From CAVTJL01 sp963752325 (lineage in GTDB: Bacteria; Pseudomonadota; Alphaproteobacteria; Geminicoccales; Geminicoccaceae), in NCBI GenBank assembly GCA_963752325.1, contig CAVVXU010000004.1, forward strand, positions 558,001 to 622,000: a DNA stretch of 64,000 nt. The letters are read 5' to 3'. How positions within the stretch are numbered: position 1 is the stretch's first letter; every line of letters starts with the position of its first letter. The notes beneath the pieces were generated by a model. That model was not told the DNA's origin, did no database searches, and saw only the letters and a program-made list of their open reading frames with translations. Of this stretch, positions 43,413 to 52,350 are shown one piece after another. Position numbers and translations under genes: made by a program.

Positions 43413-43736
43413 ATGGTCAAGCTGGAATGGGCCTTGGGCGCCGCCTCGCTTGGTTTGGCGCTATTGGCGGCTGGGCCCGCCAGGGCCGACGTGATCGACG
43501 GGAATTGGTGCGCCAAGGATGGTCGAACGATGTCGATCAACGGTCCGCAGATCGTCACGCCGGCTGGAACCGCCACGTCGGGAGAATGGCATCGCCATAG
43601 TTTTGCCTACGCGGTTCCTGCGGGCGAGGCTGGCGCCGGAAGCCGCATCGACATGCTTCTTCTGAACGAGAATACGGTGCGTCTCACGAGGGGCGACACG
43701 CCGGAGATCTGGCACCGCTGCGACGTCACCAGCTGA
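43413..43736 (+). CDS. small exported protein
   Basis: 107 residues. Signal peptide 1-25 (WALGAASLGLALLAAGPARA), then DVIDGNWCAKDGRTMSINGP, TPAGTATSGEWHRHSFAYAV and DMLLLNENTVRLTRGD, ending WHRCDV. Two Cys. Compact beta protein common as a hypothetical in Alphaproteobacteria; family name not known to me. ATG has GGGGAGG eleven bases upstream. Divergent from hrpB. 43737-43875 holds no gene. Confidence 0.7.
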   Translation: MVKLEWALGAASLGLALLAAGPARADVIDGNWCAKDGRTMSINGPQIVTPAGTATSGEWHRHSFAYAVPAGEAGAGSRIDMLLLNENTVRLTRGDTPEIWHRCDVTS

Positions 43737-43875
43737 CCCGCTCCGGGGACGGGACTGGGGGCTTCGCGCCACACTCCGGCGCCAGTCGTCCTGCACGCTT
43801 CGCTCCGGTCTTGCCCTGGCCGTTCGCTGCAATCAGCGTCGGCGCGCGTTCCCGTCGTCGTACGAGGTTCTGCTT

Positions 43876-44406
43876 ATGAGATTTGCCCGCTCCGGCCCGG
43901 TCCTCGTGGCCCTGGCCATTGCCGCCTGCCAGCAGACCGGGCCGAAGCTGCCCCACTCGCCGATTCCCCCGCCCCCGGCCGACCTCGCCGTGAACCCGCC
44001 GTCGCCCGCGGCTGTGGCATCGGTCGATCTGACCACCTGGGAGGCGCAGTCGGACAAGCTGTTCGACGAGCTCGACACCAACCATGACGGCTATCTCGAG
44101 ATGAACGAGCTCGAGGGCCTGTGGAAGCGGATGGACGCGAACGGTGACGGGCAGCTCGATGCGAACGAGGCGCCGGGGCTCATGGGAGCGATGGACCTCA
44201 ACCAGGACGGCGTGATCACCCAGCAGGAGGCCGACGGCTATCTGCTTCAGGTCCTGGGTCATCCTCCAGGCCCAGACCTCAAGCTCACGCGCCAGCAGTT
44301 CGACGATCTTCGCCGGCAGATCTTCCTCGATGCGGACCAGAACAGGGACAGTCGGATTCAGCGGGACGAGGCAGGAAATCCGCGGCTGGTGCTTTTCCGC
44401 TTCTGA
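43876..44406 (+). CDS. EF-hand calcium-binding lipoprotein
   Basis: 176 residues with lipoprotein signal (LVALAIAAC, lipid-modified Cys about 19) and a Pro-rich spacer. EF-hand loops: DTNHDGYLEMNE, DANGDGQLDANE and DLNQDGVITQQE have Asp at 1, 3 and 5 and Glu at 12; the last, around DADQNRDSRIQRDE, has an insertion and probably binds weakly. Periplasmic calcium sensor or buffer, partner unknown. Convergent with radC. Confidence 0.85.
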   Translation: MRFARSGPVLVALAIAACQQTGPKLPHSPIPPPPADLAVNPPSPAAVASVDLTTWEAQSDKLFDELDTNHDGYLEMNELEGLWKRMDANGDGQLDANEAPGLMGAMDLNQDGVITQQEADGYLLQVLGHPPGPDLKLTRQQFDDLRRQIFLDADQNRDSRIQRDEAGNPRLVLFRF

Positions 44407-44442
44407 GCGGCCTTGGCGCAGGCACGTGTCGATGCGTTGGGC

Positions 44443-45577
44443 TCAGATCAGGCGCTCGGTCCGAAAGCTCAGATGGCGGTTCTTGCCGATGACGACGTGG
44501 TCGTGGAGCGTGATGCCGACCGGCTCGAGCGCCTGAACGACCTGCCTCGTCATCTCGATGTCGGCCTTCGAGGGCGTCGGATCGCCCGACGGGTGGTTGT
44601 GCACCATGATGACCGCCGAGGCCGCGAGCTCGAGCGCCCGCTTGACGACCTCGCGTGGGTAGAGCGGTGTGTGGTCGACAGTGCCCCGGCTCTGCACCTC
44701 GTCCTTGATCAGGATGTTCTTGCGATCGAGGAAGAGGATGCGGAACTGCTCCGCCGGCTCGTGCGCCATCGCCGCATGGAGATAGTCGATCAGGGTCGTC
44801 CAGGAGCCGATGACGGGCCGGTCCTTGATCGCCTCGCGGCCGACCCGGTGCAGGAAGGCCTGGACGGCCTTGAGGAGGACCTGGGTGAACCTCAAGTCCT
44901 CGTCCAGCACCTCGCGGCGCTCAGGATCGGTACTTGCTGGACGGACGAGCTCGACGCACTCGGCGTAGCGCGCCGGCTCCGCCGCGAGCACGCCGCCGAG
45001 GCTGCCGAATCGCTCGATCAGCTCCTTGGCGAGCGGGCTTCGTGTCGCGACGGTAGATCGAGAAGAAGAGAAGAAGCTCGAGCAGCTCATAGTCCGCGAG
45101 GCTGCCCTCCTTGTGCTGTAGCAGCCGCTCGCGTAGCCGGCTGCGGTGTCCGTGATAGTGCTTGCTGCCCCAGCCGGCGGCCGGCTTGGCGGGCACCTCG
45201 CTCAGGCCCGGCGCCGTCGCCCCGGCCTTGTCCAGCGCCGCCGCCAGCGACCTCAGCCGATCGGCCGAGTTGACCAGCCAGACGCGGCGCGCGCCATCCC
45301 ATCGGCCACCCGCGCCCTTGATGGCCTGGCGCAGCGGATAGGTGTTGCCGCGCAGGACGAAGCCTTCGCCCTCCTCGGCCGCTACCGTCAATCCCGCCTC
45401 GATGAGCTTCTCCGGAACCCCTTCCGCCTGCCAGCTCACCAGGGCGGGTGAGTGGGCAAGGCCAGCCGGCGGACGATCTCGGGCCTGCGGTCGAGCCAGA
45501 GCTCGAGCCGAGCCGTGATCGGGGTGTGCCGGCCCGACGTTCCGGCCGGCCCATGCGGGGCGACTAGGCGAGACATA
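44443..45577 (-). pseudogene. radC: RadC/JAB-domain protein with extra N-terminal domain, two frameshifts
   Basis: C-terminal RadC: HGHRSRLRERLLQHKEGSLA, DYELLELLLFFSI, then PLAKELIERFGSLGGVLAAE, EQFRILFLDRKNILIKDEVQ, RGTVDHTPLYPREVVKRALE and the JAB metal site IMVHNHPSGDPTPS. N-terminal ~115 residues are unusual: ITARLELWLDRRPEIVRRLA and GFVLRGNTYPLRQAIKGAGG followed by RWDGARRVWLV, a DUF5710-like A/G-RWD...W pattern. ATG 45577. Shifts: one extra base near 45045 and one missing near 45460. JAB proteins are deubiquitinase-like; RadC's role in repair is disputed. Confidence 0.8.
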
Positions 45578-45748
45578 GCACCATATCTAACGCAAAAGGA
45601 GAAATTGTTCCATAGATAGTGCGCATGGAGCGAGATGGCGGGCCGCTATCAAGGCACAGTGGCGTGGCACCCAGGGGGCAGGCTAAAGAAGCCGTGCCGC
45701 CGGGCCCCGCCGCCCGGCGAGATATACCGGCGTGGCAGGGAGGGACGG

Positions 45749-46519
45749 ATGAGCGAGGCCAGCGGCAGCCCCACGGCATGCCTGATCATCATCGGCAACG
45801 AGATCCTCTCCGGCCGCACGGTCGACGCCAACCTGCCTTTCATCGCGCAGCAGCTGGGGGCGATCGGCATCCGCATGGCGGAGGTCCGCGTCGTCCAGGA
45901 CGACGAGGCCCTGATCGTCGAGGCGGTCAATGCCTGCCGCAAGCGTTGGACCTATGTCTTCACGACGGGCGGCATCGGCCCGACGCACGACGACATCACC
46001 TCGGCCTCGGTCGCGAAGGCGTTCGGGCTGCCTTTCGGCCGGAACAAGGAGGCCGAGCGACGTCTCCTCGCCTACTACCCGCCGGAGAAGGTCAACGAGG
46101 CGCGGATGCGAATGGCGGACACGCCCGAGGGTGCCGTGCTGATCGACAACCCGGTCAGCGTGGCGCCCGGCTTCATCGTCGAGAACGTCCATGTGCTGCC
46201 GGGCGTGCCTAGGATCATGCAGGCGATGTTCGAAGGACTGAGACCAAGGCTCAGGGGAGGCGCGCCGGTACGATCCCGGACCATCGTCTGCTACTGTCCC
46301 GAGGGGGATATCGCGATCCGCCTGGGCGCCATCCAAGCCGACTTCCCGGCGGTGGAGATTGGCAGCTACCCCTTCATGCGCCAGGGCACGCCCGGGACCA
46401 GCATCGTATTCCGAGGCACCGACGTCCCAGTGATCGACAAGGCCGCGGAAGCCCTGCTGGCCATGACGTCGGCGGACGGGATCAAGACCGACGAGCAGGT
46501 TGTGGCCTCAAGCTCCTAG
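45749..46519 (+). CDS. CinA-like molybdopterin-binding domain protein
   Basis: 256 residues: CLIIIGNEILSGRTVDANLP, VRVVQDDEALIVEAVNAC, YVFTTGGIGPTHDDITSASV (MoaB/MogA fold core T-T-G-G-x-G-P-T-x-D-D), VENVHVLPGVPRIMQAMFEG. Only the N-terminal domain of CinA is present, without the C-terminal nicotinamide-nucleotide amidase. This short form is common in Alphaproteobacteria; likely nucleotide pyrophosphatase-type activity. ATG has AGGGAGGGA upstream. Confidence 0.9.
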   Translation: MSEASGSPTACLIIIGNEILSGRTVDANLPFIAQQLGAIGIRMAEVRVVQDDEALIVEAVNACRKRWTYVFTTGGIGPTHDDITSASVAKAFGLPFGRNKEAERRLLAYYPPEKVNEARMRMADTPEGAVLIDNPVSVAPGFIVENVHVLPGVPRIMQAMFEGLRPRLRGGAPVRSRTIVCYCPEGDIAIRLGAIQADFPAVEIGSYPFMRQGTPGTSIVFRGTDVPVIDKAAEALLAMTSADGIKTDEQVVASSS

Positions 46520-46565
46520 GCGGAGATCAGCTCCCCGGGATGATCGATCCGGGCGGCGGTCTCGG

Positions 46566-47039
46566 TCATTTCCAGAACTCAGGGCCTGCCCTCGAGCTCG
46601 GCTGGAGCTCGTCGAGACAGCTCGCGGCTCCGGCCGGCGCTGGGCTACAGGCAATCACGTCGTTCAGCAGCACCTTGGCGATCTGGCGGCAGTCCACCTT
46701 GGGCAGGTCGAAGAGCCGAACGACGGTTCTGCCCGCCTGAAGCGGCGCCAGGTCCACAGCGATGCGCTGGCCGATCTCGCCGTTCGGCTCGAAGCTCACG
46801 AGCTCGATCTGAAGCTTGTCGAAGCTTGTCTCGGTGGCGTTGTGAAGGAGGAGGTACACGCGGCAGGCGCCATCCACCGGCTCGAGCTTGTTGAGCTCGA
46901 CGGAGACCATCCCCGTCGAGGCGCTCTTGTCCGCCTGCTGAGCTTCCGCGGACACGCCTGTACCCGCAAGGAAGAGGCCCAGCAGGGCCAGGGCAGGTTG
47001 CCAACGGCGCGAGGGCCAGGAAACGTTCGGTCTCGGCAT
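46566..47039 (-). CDS. exported hypothetical protein (Tat/Sec leader)
   Basis: 157 residues. Leader with RRWQPALALLGLFLAGTGVSAEA, then KSASTGMVSVELNKLEPVDG, CRVYLLLHNATETSFDKLQI, RIAVDLAPLQAGRTVVRLFD and CRQIAKVLLNDVIAC. The pattern (E-L-N-K-L-E-x-x-x-G-x-C-R-x-Y) recurs in conserved alphaproteobacterial periplasmic proteins of unknown function. Three Cys in the mature part. The next 400 bases upstream hold no gene. Confidence 0.75.
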   Translation of the reverse strand: MPRPNVSWPSRRWQPALALLGLFLAGTGVSAEAQQADKSASTGMVSVELNKLEPVDGACRVYLLLHNATETSFDKLQIELVSFEPNGEIGQRIAVDLAPLQAGRTVVRLFDLPKVDCRQIAKVLLNDVIACSPAPAGAASCLDELQPSSRAGPEFWK

Positions 47040-47439
47040 GACCCTCGGCTCTCCCTTCGATCTAAGGTCCGGACTGTGTTTCGATCGCCACGCCGGCCAT
47101 GGCAAGCTCGGCTGCGCGCGCAGCAGGCAAGGCCTTCTCCCGGAAGGCGAGGTGGCCCCCCTACTCTCCCGGATCGGCCTCAGACCCTTATGGTGCGAGG
47201 ATGCACGGAGGAGTATGACAATTCGAGCACAATCGAACGCCGAGCGGCCTTGGCAGAGCTTTCGGATCTGCTGAGCTGCGCGAGGCCGGGGCCGCCCTGT
47301 CTCGCCGGCCCGCTGATGATCGGTCGGGACGGAAAGCGGAGGCATCGCCGCGCCGGCTTTAGCGGAGGAGGGTGAAGGCAGCTCGGCTGCTTGCCCAGCC
47401 TCCGTTGTGCCGCTCCTTGCTCCGGAGAGAGGAGACGGC

Positions 47440-47850
47440 CGAGGCGGCGGCCCATGCAGGCGGCCGAAGGCTGCTGCCCCGACCTCGGCGAGCGCGACGG
47501 TGTCGACGCGCCGGCGCGGCCTCCCAACGGAGAGCTGCCCCGCGGCGGTCTGATCCGCGAGCGACGCGCCGTCGACAGCTTCCATCGCCAGGAATGAAGG
47601 CCCAGCCCGGCGCTGAAGATACCTTCGTATCCAACCTCTGCTGGGCCCGGGACCCGGCTCGGAGCCTCCGCGTGGTGGATAAGGAGCCGGGTGATGGTCT
47701 CGCCGCTGACCAGCTTCGGGCGGACTGCCTTGACCCCTCTCTGCGTGCCCATGATCCCGTTCACGGACCCATAGACCTTGCTCATACCGCCCACGCCGGG
47801 TGCGCTCGATACGGTAGGATTGAGAGAGCAGGCGTGCCGGCGTCGATTCT
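47440..47850 (-). pseudogene. Ser/Thr protein kinase N-lobe remnant
   Basis: Minus strand reads LSQSYRIERT, one-base shift, VGGMSKVYGSVN (glycine loop), GTQRGVKAVRPKLVSGETIT (ATP-site Lys), RLLIHHAEAPSRV and EVGYEGIFSAGLGLH, then in another frame FLAMEAVDGASLADQTAAG (hinge). No HRD catalytic loop or DFG motif follows. So the C-lobe is lost and this is a decayed Hanks-type kinase. Boundaries approximate. Confidence 0.6.
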
Positions 47851-48679
47851 GTATGCCGACGGCTCCGCCCCGTTACCAGTGCCACCCATGATCGTGCATA
47901 CACGGCTGCCGCTCATCTCGCTCCCGCGCGGGCGCCCAATCACCGCTCCACGCCCCGCGAAGCAACATAGTGTCCGAGAATGCGCCATGCCAACGATCGC
48001 CGGGCCGAGGCAGCCAGGGCTCGGTAGCGCGGCAGCCTTGGCGGGACCTATGCGTGGCTCGATGCGTCGGGTGGACAGGAGGGCTTACGCCCTCATAGCG
48101 TCGACGAGGAGGCGTGCGACGGCCTTCGCCTACCTCTCCGAGGACAGGGGTGGTACCGTCGAGGCTGTCGGCGGGTCCGTGGACCGAGCCTCGCTGCGAC
48201 GGATCGTCAGACAAGGCATGGTCCCGTGTCGTGCACGCTTTCTCGCGCGTCACCCGGCCTGTATCTTCCCTTCGTGAAGGCCCCCGACGGCCACCCCCGA
48301 TGCGGCCTTGAGGGTCACATGGCGGACGCGCGTCGGGCGGCCGTGATTGGAAATGGCGAGCGGATACGCGGCCGACGGCCCTATGCTGAGCGTCGAGCTA
48401 CCTTCTTGGTGGGGAGAGGCCGCCGGCCCTGGATGCGTTGCAAAGCAAGGTGATGGTCTTCTAATGCGATGGACTAAGGCGCACGGCGAACTCCAGCCTG
48501 GGGACGAAAAAGTGCCTCGCATCGGGCATTCTTGCGACAATCTGTCACTCGGCCGACTCACGGACCGCCTCCTATCCTCGCCGTCATCTTCGGGGGGGAG
48601 ACCACCTCGATCAAAATCGCTCGGGCGCGCCAGCCGCTCGTGGCTCGGGTCGGCATTTTAGGAGAGGAACGAGGCGTCC
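47851..48679. other. gene-free stretch before the oxidase operon
   Basis: About 830 bases with no reading frame that looks like protein; the longer frames are Arg/Pro-rich on both strands. It must contain the coxB promoter, but I see no convincing -35/-10 pair. 47040-47439 is likewise without a supportable gene. Confidence 0.5.
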
Positions 48680-49547
48680 ATGCGATTGCGGATCCTGAGC
48701 TTTCTCACATCGGTCGTCGCCTTCTTGGCGGTGAGCGCAACGGCATTCGCTGCAGGCCCAGCTGTCGAGGGCCCGACGCCCTGGGAATTGGACTTTCAGC
48801 CGGCAGCCTCGCCTGTCATGGAGCGCATCGAGGGCTTCCACTCCCTCTTGATGTGGGTCATCACGCTCATCACGCTCCTGGTGCTCGCGCTGCTGCTGAT
48901 TTGTGCTTACAAGTTTCGCGAGTCGCGTAACCCGGTGCCCTCAAAGCGATCTCACAACACGCTCCTGGAGATCGTATGGACTGCTGTTCCGGTGCTCATC
49001 CTGGTGATCATCGCGGTGCCGTCCTTCAAGCTTCTCTATTATAAGAATACAGTCCCGCCATCGGCGCTGACCGTGAAGGTCACGGGCCATCAGTGGTATT
49101 GGTCCTACTCCTATCCCGACGATGGGAACTTCGGGTTCGACGCGCTGATCGTCCCTGACGACCAGATCGACAAGTCCAAGGGGCAGGAGCGGCTTCTGAC
49201 GACCGACAATCCCATGGTCATTCCGGTCGGCGAGGTGGTCCGCGTGCAGGTCACGTCGGCCGACGTGATCCACAGTTGGGCGATGCCCTCCATGGGCGTG
49301 AAGATCGACGCCATCCCGGGGCGACTGAACGAGGTGTGGCTCGAGGCCGATAAGCCGGGAATCTGACTATGGGCAGTGCTCGCGTCTCTGCGGCGTGAAC
49401 CACGCCTACATGCCCATCATGATCGACGCCCGTCCGAAGGCCGAGTTCCAGGCTTGGTTGAAGGATGCCAAGCAGAAGTTTGCCCGAGTCGACGATCAGG
49501 GCAGCGAGCAGGTGGCGTCGGTGTCCCGATCCGGCGTGGCGCGCTAG
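48680..49547 (+). pseudogene. coxB: cytochrome c oxidase subunit II, one frameshift
   Basis: CuA-bearing subunit that takes electrons from cytochrome c. Signal peptide (1-24), two membrane helices (MWVITLITLLVLALLLICAY; IVWTAVPVLILVIIAVPSFK), HQWYWSYSYPDDG, SADVIHSWAMPSMGVKIDAI and EVWLEADKPGI, where the frame stops at TGA 49364-49366. Deleting one G restores YYGQCSRLCGVNHAYMPIMI with the CuA ligands Cys-x3-Cys-x3-His-x2-Met and runs to TAG 49545. Total 288 residues. The oxidase cannot work without this end, so an error is likely. Confidence 0.93.
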
Positions 49548-49575
49548 GGCAGAGAGCAGGAGGAGATTTCGCAGC

Positions 49576-51159
49576 ATGGCGTACGGCGCGGCACATGAGG
49601 ACGCCCATCATCCGACCGGTTGGCGGCGGTGGGTCTACTCGACCAATCACAAGGACATCGGGACGATGTACTTGGTGTTCGCGTTCTGCGCGGGCATCAT
49701 CGGCATGCTGTTCTCGCTGGCCTTCCGGGCCGAGCTGATGGAGCCCGGGCTCCAGTTCTTCACCGATCATCAGATCTACAACACGATCGTGACGGCCCAC
49801 GGGCTGATCATGATCTTCTTCTTCGTCATGCCGGCGCTGATCGGTGGGTTCGGCAACTGGATGGTGCCGCTGATGATCGGAGCGCCGGACATGGCGTTCC
49901 CGCGCATGAACAACATCAGCTTCTGGCTGTTGGTGCCGTCTTTCTGCCTGCTGTTCGGGTCGACCTTGGTCGAGGGCGGAGCCGGCACGGGATGGACGCT
50001 CTATCCGCCGCTCTCCGCCACGCTCGGTGAGCCTGGGCCCGCGGTGGATATGGTGATCTTCGCCCTACATTTGGCGGGCATCTCGTCGCTGCTGGGCGCG
50101 ATCAACTTCATCACCACGATCTTCAACATGCGTGCCCCCGGCATGACCATGCACAAGATGCCCTTGTTCGCATGGTCGATCCTCGTGACGGCGTTCCTGC
50201 TTCTCCTGGCTCTTCCGGTGCTGGCCGGGGCCATCACCATGCTCCTGACCGATCGGAACTTCGGGACCCACTTCTTCGATCCCGCCGCTGGCGGGGACCC
50301 CGTGCTGTTCCAGCATCTCTTCTGGTTCTTCGGCCATCCCGAAGTCTACATCATGATCTTGCCGGCCTTCGGCATCATCAGCCACATCGTCTCGACCTTC
50401 TCGCGCAAGCCGATCTTTGGCTATCTCGGCATGGCCTACGCCATGGTGTCGATCGGCGTGGTCGGCTTCGTGGTCTGGGCACATCACATGTTCACGGTCG
50501 GGATGAACACGGATGTCCAGGCCTACTTCATTGCCGCCACGATGGTCATCGCGGTCCCGACCGGCATCAAGGTGTTCAGCTGGCTCGCAACGATGTGGGG
50601 CGGCTCCATCCGTTACGACACCCCGATGCTATGGGCGTGTGGCTTCATCTTCCTCTTCACCATCGGTGGTGTGACGGGCGTCGTCCTTGCCAATGCCGGT
50701 GTCGATCACTCGCTGCACAACACCTACTACGTCATCGCGCACTTCCACTATGTGCTGTCGCTGGGCGCGGTGTTCGGCATCTTCGCCGGCTTCTACTACT
50801 GGATCGGCAAGATGTCGGGCAGGCAGCCGCCGGAGTTGCTCGGGAAGATCCACTTCTGGCTGACGTTCGTAGGCGTCAACCTGACCTTCTTCCCGATGCA
50901 CTTTCTCGGTCTTGCGGGCATGCCCCGGCATATACCTGACTATCCGGATGCGTACGCCGGCTGGAACATGGTGGCGTCGATCGGCGCCTTCATCTCGGGG
51001 GCAAGCGCTCTGTTCTTCATCTACGTGCTCTATCGGACGTTTGCGTCGAAAGAGCAGTGCGCGGCCAACCCGTGGGGCGAGGGGGCGACGACCCTCGAGT
51101 GGACATTGTCCTCGCCGCCGCCGTTCCACACCTTCAACGAGTTGCCGCAGATCCGCTGA
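49576..51159 (+). CDS. coxA: cytochrome c oxidase subunit I
   Basis: Catalytic heme a/a3-CuB subunit, 527 residues, twelve helices. Ligands: heme a His in VTAHGLIMIFFFVMPAL and in AHFHYVLS; CuB sites WFFGHPEVYIMILP (His-Tyr crosslink pair) and WAHHMF; heme a3 His in HNTYYVIAHFH. ATG 49576 after AGGAGATTT; the frame extends upstream but conservation starts at MAYGAAHEDAHHPTGWRRWV. Second gene of the operon, 28 bases after coxB. Confidence 0.98.
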   Translation: MAYGAAHEDAHHPTGWRRWVYSTNHKDIGTMYLVFAFCAGIIGMLFSLAFRAELMEPGLQFFTDHQIYNTIVTAHGLIMIFFFVMPALIGGFGNWMVPLMIGAPDMAFPRMNNISFWLLVPSFCLLFGSTLVEGGAGTGWTLYPPLSATLGEPGPAVDMVIFALHLAGISSLLGAINFITTIFNMRAPGMTMHKMPLFAWSILVTAFLLLLALPVLAGAITMLLTDRNFGTHFFDPAAGGDPVLFQHLFWFFGHPEVYIMILPAFGIISHIVSTFSRKPIFGYLGMAYAMVSIGVVGFVVWAHHMFTVGMNTDVQAYFIAATMVIAVPTGIKVFSWLATMWGGSIRYDTPMLWACGFIFLFTIGGVTGVVLANAGVDHSLHNTYYVIAHFHYVLSLGAVFGIFAGFYYWIGKMSGRQPPELLGKIHFWLTFVGVNLTFFPMHFLGLAGMPRHIPDYPDAYAGWNMVASIGAFISGASALFFIYVLYRTFASKEQCAANPWGEGATTLEWTLSSPPPFHTFNELPQIR

Positions 51160-51189
51160 GCGGACGTCGCGGAAGGGATCGTCAATCTG

Positions 51190-52146
51190 ATGGCGCGCGC
51201 ACAAGACGGCGCCTTCGCGAGCGGTTTCATGGGCGGAGCGATCTCGGCCGAGCGCTCCGCCTCCGCTTCGTCGGAGGTTCGGGATTTCTGGATTCTCTTG
51301 AAGCCGAACGTGATGCAGCTCGTGGTCTTCACGGGTTGGGTCGCACTCTACTTGGCCCCGGGCCATCTGCATCCGCTGCTGGCTTTCACGGCGATCTTGT
51401 GCATCGCCGTCGGGGCCGGCGCGGCCGCGGCTATCAACAACTGGTTCGACGCGGACATCGATCGCGTCATGGCGCGCACGCGGCGACGCCCGACAGCGAC
51501 AGGCAGGATAGCGCCGGCGGATGCGCTGGGCGTGGGCGTGGTCTTGACCATCCTCTCCGTGATGGTCATGGGGCTGGCGCTTAATTGGGTGGCTGCGGGG
51601 CTGCTGGCGCTCACGATCGGCTTCTACGTCTTCGTCTATACGCTCTGGCTGAAGCGCCGGACCCCCCAGAACATCGTGATCGGCGGGGCAGCGGGCGCGT
51701 TCCCGCCGCTTATCGGGTGGGCCGCCGTCACGGGCAGCATCTCGCTGTTGCCGGTGACGATGTTCCTCATCGTGTTTCTCTGGACGCCTCCGCACTTCTG
51801 GTCGCTGGCGCTCTATCGCATGGGCGACTACGGGAAGGCAGGCGTCCCGATGCTACCGGTCGTGGCCGGGCGTGCGAGCACGCGGCGCCATATCATGGCC
51901 TATGCTGTGGTCGTGGTTGCGGCCACGCTCGTACCGTTGGCATCGGGCGATCTGGGCCGGCTCTATGGGCTTGCCGCCATCACGCTCGGTGCTGGCTTCA
52001 TCTACCACGCTTGGCAGGTCCTCCGGCGCGGCACCGACATCGTGGCCATGCGTGCGTTCCGGTTCTCGATCGTCTATCTCTTTCTCGTCTTCGCGGCGAT
52101 GGTGGCGGATCGAGCGCTCGGGGACGCGCTTTGGACGCTGGTGTGA
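51190..52146 (+). CDS. ctaB: heme O synthase (protoheme IX farnesyltransferase)
   Basis: Adds the farnesyl tail to heme B. 318 residues, nine helices. UbiA motifs: AINNWFDADIDRVMARTRRRP (N-x-x-x-D-x-x-x-D) and RMGDYGKAGVPMLPVVAG. N-terminus LKPNVMQLVVFTGWVAL matches CtaB. The 30-base gap after coxA and same orientation put it in the oxidase operon. Confidence 0.95.
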   Translation: MARAQDGAFASGFMGGAISAERSASASSEVRDFWILLKPNVMQLVVFTGWVALYLAPGHLHPLLAFTAILCIAVGAGAAAAINNWFDADIDRVMARTRRRPTATGRIAPADALGVGVVLTILSVMVMGLALNWVAAGLLALTIGFYVFVYTLWLKRRTPQNIVIGGAAGAFPPLIGWAAVTGSISLLPVTMFLIVFLWTPPHFWSLALYRMGDYGKAGVPMLPVVAGRASTRRHIMAYAVVVVAATLVPLASGDLGRLYGLAAITLGAGFIYHAWQVLRRGTDIVAMRAFRFSIVYLFLVFAAMVADRALGDALWTLV

Positions 52147-52151
52147 CCGCG

Positions 52152-52274
52152 ATGGACGATGGCGAGCGCCGTCGGCGGCGTATGAAGAATATCGTCGTGG
52201 CGCTCGTGCTTTTGGCGTTTGTGCTGCTTTTCTATCTGATCACGATCGTCAAGCTGCGGGGCAACGTGGCGTGA
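52152..52274 (+). CDS. CoxF-like short membrane protein
   Basis: 40 residues: charged MDDGERRRRRMKN then one helix IVVALVLLAFVLLFYLITIV and tail KLRGNVA. Small single-helix genes (CoxF or similar) sit between ctaB and ctaG in many alphaproteobacterial oxidase operons; here the next gene is coxC directly. Start 5 bases after the ctaB stop. Confidence 0.7.
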   Translation: MDDGERRRRRMKNIVVALVLLAFVLLFYLITIVKLRGNVA

Positions 52275-52350
52275 GCTCTAGGTCTAGCGGGTGTCGGCGC
52301 GGTCATTCCTGCGCGCCGAAGGGGGAGTGGATGGTGAGGAGGTTCTGCTG

